From Microvirga subterranea (GTDB taxonomy: Bacteria; Pseudomonadota; Alphaproteobacteria; Rhizobiales; Beijerinckiaceae), in the NCBI RefSeq assembly GCF_003350535.1, contig NZ_QQBB01000004.1, forward strand, positions 62,001-126,000: a stretch of DNA of 64,000 bases, written 5' to 3'. The notes under the pieces were generated by a model that saw only the letters and a list, made by a program, of their open reading frames with translations, made no database searches and was not told where the DNA came from. How positions within the stretch are numbered: position 1 is the first letter of the stretch; each line of letters starts with the position of its first letter. Made by a program: the position numbers and the translations under genes. Shown one piece after another: positions 59,486 to 64,000 of this stretch.

Positions 59486-60591
59486 GGCCCCTCATCGACC
59501 AGCTGCGCGACCTGATCGCCCTTGAGGGGCCGATCACCGTCGAGCGCTACATGGATCTATGTCTGCGTCACTACTACGCCAGCCGCGACCCGCTCGGCCA
59601 GGCTGGCGACTTCACCACGTCGCCCGAGATCAGCCAGATGTTCGGGGAGCTGATCGGCCTGTGGATGCTGGAGGTCTGGCACGCCATGGGCCGGCCGAAC
59701 CCCTGTCGCGTGGTCGAGCTGGGCCCCGGACGAGGAACGCTCATGGGGGATCTGCTGCGGGCGACGCGGCTCCTGCCCGACTTCCGCGAGGCCGCTTCGG
59801 TCCACCTCGTCGAGACGAGCCCGACCTTGCGGGAGCGGCAGCGGACGACGCTCGCCCCATCCGGGCACCGGGTCGAATGGCATGACAGCCTCGCCGACGT
59901 GCCACCGGGCCCAATGCTCCTCGTCGCCAACGAGTTCTTCGACGCCCTGCCGGTCCGCCAGTTCGTCGCCACGGAGCGCGGCTGGTGCGAGCGCCTCGTC
60001 GGGCTCGACGCGGACCGCCTGGTGTTTGGCCTCCGGGGCGAGCCTCAACCCGGCCTGCCGAACCCGCTGCGCCCCGGCGACGTGTTGGAGCTACCGGTCG
60101 TCTCGCTGGGGATTGCAAGGGAGCTTGCGGCCCGTCTCGCGGCGACCGGCGGCGCCGCTCTCGTGATCGACTACGGCTATTGGGGTCCGGCCTTCGGCGA
60201 TACGCTGCAGGCGCTCAAGGCGCATGCCTTTGTGGATCCGCTGGCGGAGCCCGGCGAGGCCGACCTGACGACGCATGTGGATTTCCATCAGCTCGCGCAG
60301 GCCGGACGCGCCAGCGGGGCGCGGATCCACGGACCGGGCACCCAGGCCGATTTTCTCCTGACCCTCGGGATCGAAGCCCGGACCGCGAATCTCAAGCAGC
60401 GGGCGACGCCCGCCCAGGCCGCCGATCTCGACCGTGCCCTGGCACGCCTGACGGAGCGGGGAGACAAAGGCATGGGTGAGCTCTTTAAAGTTTTGGCGCT
60501 AACCCATAATGACCTCGAGGCGGTCCCCGGACTGCCAGCCTCCTCTTCCCTCCCGGCGAACCCTGGAAGCCATGTTCATCGAAGCCCCTGA
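59482..60591 (+). CDS. MidA/NDUFAF7-family SAM-dependent methyltransferase
   Basis: A 369-residue protein of the DUF185 family. The human member NDUFAF7 dimethylates an arginine of complex I subunit NDUFS2. Motifs: ITVERYMDLCLRHYYASRDPLGQAGDFTTSPEISQMFGELIG, SAM site VVELGPGRGTLMGDLL, NEFFDALPVRQF and ALVIDYGYWG. The start is a GTG inside the lgt stop, so translation is coupled; an upstream in-frame extension to 58474 is only an open shadow of lgt. Its last 20 bases overlap pgeF. Confidence 0.92.
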   Translation: MRPLIDQLRDLIALEGPITVERYMDLCLRHYYASRDPLGQAGDFTTSPEISQMFGELIGLWMLEVWHAMGRPNPCRVVELGPGRGTLMGDLLRATRLLPDFREAASVHLVETSPTLRERQRTTLAPSGHRVEWHDSLADVPPGPMLLVANEFFDALPVRQFVATERGWCERLVGLDADRLVFGLRGEPQPGLPNPLRPGDVLELPVVSLGIARELAARLAATGGAALVIDYGYWGPAFGDTLQALKAHAFVDPLAEPGEADLTTHVDFHQLAQAGRASGARIHGPGTQADFLLTLGIEARTANLKQRATPAQAADLDRALARLTERGDKGMGELFKVLALTHNDLEAVPGLPASSSLPANPGSHVHRSP

Positions 60592-61339
60592 ACTCGCCTC
60601 TTACCCCAACCTGCATCATGCGTTCTTCACCCGCCGGGGCGGCGTGTCGGAGGGCATCTATGCTTCGCTGAACGGCGGCCTAGGCTCGTCTGACGATCCC
60701 GCGAAGGTCGCCGAGAACCGGCGCCGCATGACGGAGGAGCTGGGGCTCGCGCCCGAGGCCCTGATCAGCGTGTATCAGGTCCACTCGGCGGACGCCGTGA
60801 TCGTCGAAGGTCCATGGATCGGCGAGCGTCCGCGGGCGGATGGCATGGCGACTTCCGTTCCAGGCCTGGCGCTGGGGATCACCACGGCCGATTGCGGGCC
60901 GGTGCTCTTTGCGGATCCGCATGTGGGCGTGATCGGAGCGGCGCATGCAGGCTGGCGCGGGGCCGCGAACGGCGTTCTCGAATCCACCATCGAGGCGATG
61001 GAGCGGCTCGGCGCCCGCCGCAACAAGATCGTGGCCGTGCTGGGTCCCACCATCAGCCAGGCGGCCTATGAGGTTGGCCCAGAATTCGTCGCGAACCTGA
61101 CGTCACTCGATGCGGAGAACGAGCGCTTCTTCCAGCCGGGCGAGCGGGAGGGGCACGCCATGTTCGACCTGCCAGGCTATATCGGAATGCGCCTGGAGGC
61201 CGCCGGCATCGGCGAGTTCGCCAATCTCGGCCTGTGCACCTATTCCGACGAGGAACGCTTCTTCAGCTATCGCCGCACGACCCACCGCGGAGAGCCCGAT
61301 TACGGCCGGCTGATCTCCGCCATCGCGTTCACTCCCTGA
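60572..61339 (+). CDS. pgeF: purine nucleoside phosphorylase/peptidoglycan editing factor PgeF
   Basis: A 255-residue YfiH-family (multicopper polyphenol oxidoreductase-like) protein. Motifs HHAFFTRRGGVSEGIYASLN, VYQVHSADA, ITTADCGPVLF and GAAHAGWRGAANGVL include the His and Cys zinc ligands. Family members hydrolyse or phosphorolyse purine nucleosides and clear wrongly made muropeptide precursors. ATG 60572 follows GGAAG and lies inside the preceding gene. Its 3' end overlaps the convergent SDR gene by 11 bases. Confidence 0.93.
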   Translation: MFIEAPELASYPNLHHAFFTRRGGVSEGIYASLNGGLGSSDDPAKVAENRRRMTEELGLAPEALISVYQVHSADAVIVEGPWIGERPRADGMATSVPGLALGITTADCGPVLFADPHVGVIGAAHAGWRGAANGVLESTIEAMERLGARRNKIVAVLGPTISQAAYEVGPEFVANLTSLDAENERFFQPGEREGHAMFDLPGYIGMRLEAAGIGEFANLGLCTYSDEERFFSYRRTTHRGEPDYGRLISAIAFTP

Positions 61340-62084
61340 TCCCGACCACGTCGGGCGTCTCCCAGGCCAAGTGCTGACCGCCGTCCACGGCGATCATCTG
61401 GCCCGTGACGCTGCGCGCCCGCGCGAGGTAAAGGACCGCCTCGGCGATCTCGTCCGGCGTTCCGCCATGACCGAGCGGGACAGCCCTGCTCTGCCGGCCG
61501 AAATCCTCCTCCGCCTGCCGCTCGTTGGCGAGCGTCGGTCCCGGCCCGACCGCATTGGCGCGGATGCGCGGCGCCAGCGCCTGCGCCATGGTCCGGGTCG
61601 CGGCGAACAGGGCGGCCTTGGTCAGGGAGTAGGAGAAGAACTGCGGGGTCGGCTTCCAGACCCGTTGATCGACGATGTTGACGATGCAGCCCTCGGCACT
61701 CTCCGGCAGCTGGCGGGCGAAATCCCGCGCCAGGAATGAGGGAGCCCGCAGGTTGATCGCAAAATGGCGCTCCCATGCGTCATGGGAGAGCGAGGTCAGC
61801 TCGTCGGGCTCGAAGATCGAAGCGTTGTTCACGAGCAGTGTCAGAGGACCGAGGGCTGCCGAGGCCGCCGCCACGAGACCTTCGACAGCGGCGCCGTCCG
61901 CGAGATCGGCCTTGACCACGGCAGCCTGTCCACCCGCGGAGCGGATGCGTGTCGCGACCTCCTCCGCCTCGCGTGAGGAGCGGTTGCAGTGAATGGCGAC
62001 CGCATAATCCTCCCGGGCGAGCCGCTCCACGATGTGGCGGCCGATCCGACGGGCGCCTCCGGTGACGAGTGCCGCCTGCCTCAT
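61329..62084 (-). CDS. SDR-family oxidoreductase, pteridine-reductase-like (FolM type)
   Basis: A 251-residue short-chain dehydrogenase. NADP-binding TGGARRIG (residues 8-15), NNAS at 86-89 and the catalytic Y152 and K156 in SYSLTKAAL are present. The usual active-site Ser is replaced by D139 (VNIVDQRV), as in pteridine reductases PTR1 and FolM, which reduce dihydro-pterins or folates. That replacement drives the functional call. ATG 62084 follows GGAGGAG; the frame extends to 62408 without conservation. Confidence 0.88.
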   Translation of the reverse strand: MRQAALVTGGARRIGRHIVERLAREDYAVAIHCNRSSREAEEVATRIRSAGGQAAVVKADLADGAAVEGLVAAASAALGPLTLLVNNASIFEPDELTSLSHDAWERHFAINLRAPSFLARDFARQLPESAEGCIVNIVDQRVWKPTPQFFSYSLTKAALFAATRTMAQALAPRIRANAVGPGPTLANERQAEEDFGRQSRAVPLGHGGTPDEIAEAVLYLARARSVTGQMIAVDGGQHLAWETPDVVGIRE

Positions 62085-62377
62085 TGTTTCGCTCCTCCGG
62101 GCCATGTAATTTCGTCTAATTGGGGCGCCGCCTGGAAAAAAACATTTTTTGGCTCGCGGGTCGAACCATTGCTCAGCTTGTGCGTTGTGAGTCCCAGCGA
62201 TGCCAAAGGGGAACAGCACGCAAAGCAACCGCCACAATGCCGCCACAGTAGCTCGACGCGCTGTGGTTGCCATGTCACAGCCCTCGTGAGGCCGTCGCTC
62301 TATAAAGAACGTGTTGTCTGATTTGGCCTGGGAGCCTCCCAGGTCGGGTAGGCCAGGATACTGATAGGAAAGAAACC
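62085..62377. other. long intergenic leader before the porin gene
   Basis: A 293-base gap between the divergent SDR and porin genes. A TATAAA at 62301-62306 could be a -10 for the porin, but no -35 sits at a normal distance. I see no convincing riboswitch or regulatory hairpin. Confidence 0.4.
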
Positions 62378-63190
62378 ATGAAGAAAATTCTTCTCGCCAG
62401 TGTTGCACTGTTCGGCTTCGCCGGCGCTGCCTCGGCTGCTGACCTTCCGGTTCGCGCGGCTCCTCCGGCGCCGATCGTGGCGGCGGTTCCGATCTTCACC
62501 TGGACCGGCTTCTATGTGGGCGTGAACGCCGGCTACGGCTGGCAGGACAGCAACAGCAACGGCACGGTCTTCGTCCCGGCCGGCACCGTGACCCCGACCG
62601 CTCCGGCCGGCACCATCGTGTTCGGTGACAACAACGGCGACGGCTTCGTCGGCGGCGGCCAGATCGGCTACAACTACCAGATCGGCTCGTTCGTGCTCGG
62701 CATCGAGGCCGACCTGCAGTGGGCCGATCTCGGCGGTTCCAGCGGCATCGCCATCGTGCCCCCGGCTTATCTCGCCGCCGGCTTCGTCCCGGCCGGCACG
62801 GCTGGCGGCATCGACTGGTTCGGCACCGTGCGCGCCCGCGCCGGTGTGGCCTTCGACCGCGCCCTTGTCTACGCCACCGGCGGCTTCGCCTATGGCGGCG
62901 CTGACGACAACAACGGCTTCGGCGGCTTCAACGGCTTCGTCAACGACGACGACGTGCGCACCGGCTGGGTGCTGGGTGCGGGCTTCGAGTACGCCTTCAC
63001 CAACAACCTGACCGCCGGCATCGAAGGCCTGTGGGTCAGCCTCGACCGCTCCAACAACGGCGCCTTCATCGGCACCGTGCCGACGATCGGCGGCGGCGCG
63101 GCTCCGGTCTACGTGGCCGGCCGCGACGAGGGCGACAACGACTTCTTCGTTGCCCGCGCCAAGCTCAACTTCAAGTTCGGCACCTACTAA
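62378..63190 (+). CDS. outer-membrane beta-barrel protein (Omp25/31-like)
   Basis: A 270-residue porin-like protein with signal peptide MKKILLASVALFGFAGAASA-A, then the Rhizobiales signature ADLPVRAAPPAPI, FTWTGFYVGVNAGYGWQD, the barrel strands GGGQIGYNYQIGSFVLGIEADLQWADL and VRARAGVAFDRALVYATGGFAYGG, and a C-terminal aromatic FKFGTY end typical of outer-membrane insertion. Abundant Asn/Asp/Gly loops. Codon use is strongly biased, which suggests high expression. A 5' leader of up to about 290 bases precedes it, and a strong terminator follows. Confidence 0.94.
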   Translation: MKKILLASVALFGFAGAASAADLPVRAAPPAPIVAAVPIFTWTGFYVGVNAGYGWQDSNSNGTVFVPAGTVTPTAPAGTIVFGDNNGDGFVGGGQIGYNYQIGSFVLGIEADLQWADLGGSSGIAIVPPAYLAAGFVPAGTAGGIDWFGTVRARAGVAFDRALVYATGGFAYGGADDNNGFGGFNGFVNDDDVRTGWVLGAGFEYAFTNNLTAGIEGLWVSLDRSNNGAFIGTVPTIGGGAAPVYVAGRDEGDNDFFVARAKLNFKFGTY

Positions 63191-63214
63191 GCCGAGCCGA
63201 CATACCCGAACGAC

Positions 63215-63244
63215 AAAGGCCCGGGATTTCTCCCGGGCCTTTTT
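63215..63244 (+). terminator. intrinsic terminator of the porin gene
   Basis: A 10-bp stem (AGGCCCGGGA / TCCCGGGCCT, loop TTTC) is followed by TTTTTG, 27 bases after the stop. The convergent GST gene ends close by. Confidence 0.9.
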
Positions 63245-63263
63245 GTTGGAGCCGGCTTCGGCG

Positions 63264-63869
63264 TCAGGCGGCCACCCGCGTCTTCGCGTAGGCCGGAACC
63301 CGGGCCTCGAAATCGGCGAGCCAAGCCACGAGCTTCGGATAGCCCTCCCGCCAGCGTCCGCCCATGCGAAGATCGAGATAGCCGAGCGCGCATGCCAGGG
63401 CGATGTGGCCGATGTGGAGGGTCTGCTCGGGCGTCGAGAGGTGGGCCTCCGCATGATCGAGGCCGCGCTGAACCTTGCCTACCTGATGCTCGACCCATTT
63501 CGGCTCGTGCCGGTCCGCCGGACGGAAACGCCCCTCGTAGACCTGCAGCAGGGCCGCATCCATGATGCCGTCCGCCAGAGCCTGCTGGCGCAGGGCGGCA
63601 TAGCGCTCCCATCCGGTCGGGATGATGCGCCCGCCGCCGGCCAGATGATCGAGATAGTCGACGATCACGCGGGAATCGTAGAGGGTCTCGCCGTTCTCCA
63701 GGATCAGGGTCGGGATCTTGCCCAAGGGGTTCTGCTGCCGCAGCGTGTCGGCCGGATTGGTGGTGTCGGCTTCGACGATCTCGATCCGGTCCAGGAGACC
63801 GAGGAGGGAGGCGGACAGCTTGACCTTGCGGCCGAAGGGCGATGCGGGAGAGGTGCGGAGCGTGAGCAT
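63264..63869 (-). CDS. glutathione S-transferase family protein
   Basis: A 201-residue GST with a thioredoxin-fold N-domain (LTLRTSPASPFGRKVKLSASLLGL; the catalytic Ser/Cys position is within SPFGRK), the cis-proline and glutathione-binding LGKIPTLILENGETLYDSRVIVDYLD, and an all-helical C-domain. It probably conjugates or reduces electrophiles with glutathione; the specific substrate is unknown. The start has no strong ribosome site. Confidence 0.92.
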   Translation of the reverse strand: MLTLRTSPASPFGRKVKLSASLLGLLDRIEIVEADTTNPADTLRQQNPLGKIPTLILENGETLYDSRVIVDYLDHLAGGGRIIPTGWERYAALRQQALADGIMDAALLQVYEGRFRPADRHEPKWVEHQVGKVQRGLDHAEAHLSTPEQTLHIGHIALACALGYLDLRMGGRWREGYPKLVAWLADFEARVPAYAKTRVAA

Positions 63870-63934
63870 GCGGGAAATCCTAGGACTGGAACGGCACCTT
63901 TCTTGAACCTCGCGAAGCCTGACCGCAACGGGAT

Positions 63935-64000
63935 TTATGCCGAGGGCCCGAACGGCTCACAGCGATAGCCGCCGTAGCGCCCGCGGGATAGGCGCTCCGC
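63935..64000 (-). CDS. C-terminal fragment of a gene running off the right edge
   Basis: On the minus strand an open frame enters from the right edge and ends at TAA (63935-63937). The visible 21 residues (RGRYGGYRCEPFGPSA at the end) are Arg/Gly/Tyr-rich with one cysteine. Too short to name. Confidence 0.35.
   Translation of the reverse strand, partial: AERLSRGRYGGYRCEPFGPSA

Overview
The window is about 64 kb of high-GC DNA with dense, short-spaced genes on both strands and no plasmid, phage or IS signature. Gene content points to an alphaproteobacterium of the order Hyphomicrobiales (Rhizobiales), probably near Methylobacteriaceae (Microvirga-like). The evidence is a NepR-EcfG general stress locus, an lrp/trxB/LsrB cluster with an AbcR-like RNA, an Omp25/31-type porin, DUF992, DUF3309 and DUF1499 proteins, GTTC-N7-GTTC LexA boxes and RIME-like palindromes. 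The genus is inference only.

Layout. 0-8.4 kb: 3' part of carB, greA, a Tat-exported protein, an Lrp regulator, an ELM1-like protein, trxB, the LysR regulator LsrB/VtlR and, downstream of it, a probable AbcR-type sRNA. 8.4-19.7 kb: acyl-CoA ligase, EF-G-like GTPase, DUF992 protein, aspartate aminotransferase, Bug-type binding protein, VOC protein, PQQ sugar dehydrogenase, DUF486, DUF1499, a C13 (legumain-like) peptidase and a SemiSWEET. 19.9-25.1 kb: a SigK/RskA-like sigma/anti-sigma pair next to a secreted fasciclin protein, then a MHYT-PAS-GGDEF-EAL protein. 25.4-31.8 kb: a methyltransferase, a two-gene type III restriction-modification system and DUF808. 31.8-40.5 kb: phytase-like esterase, uvrB with an SOS box, an AT-rich orphan gene, an HWE histidine kinase, a small XRE regulator and a ZIP transporter.

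40.5-49 kb is a general-stress neighbourhood. A tandem duplication carries four hairpin RNAs whose stems differ but whose loops share one octamer (TCTGCCCC on +). Two appear to be read leftward with the G-rich complement in the loop, and two rightward with the C-rich loop. One rightward RNA has a perfect EcfG promoter (GGAAC-N16-CGTT). Next come DUF3309, nepR-ecfG (own EcfG promoter), infA, cspA, a BON protein (EcfG promoter), a nucleotidyltransferase/metallophosphatase pair and a DJ-1/PfpI protein (EcfG promoter). EcfG sites also precede the DUF992 gene at 12.9 kb and a small membrane protein at 16.2 kb.

49-64 kb is mostly housekeeping: Tim44-like protein, dinB with a perfect SOS box, ilvE, petP/petR/histidine kinase, csaA, a TetR regulator, proC, YbjN, ubiK, the coupled lgt/midA-like/pgeF group, a pteridine-reductase-like SDR, an outer-membrane beta-barrel and a GST. 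A gene fragment runs off the right edge.

The most novel item is the duplicated set of hairpin RNAs with mutually complementary loops, partly under EcfG control, about 0.7 kb upstream of nepR-ecfG.
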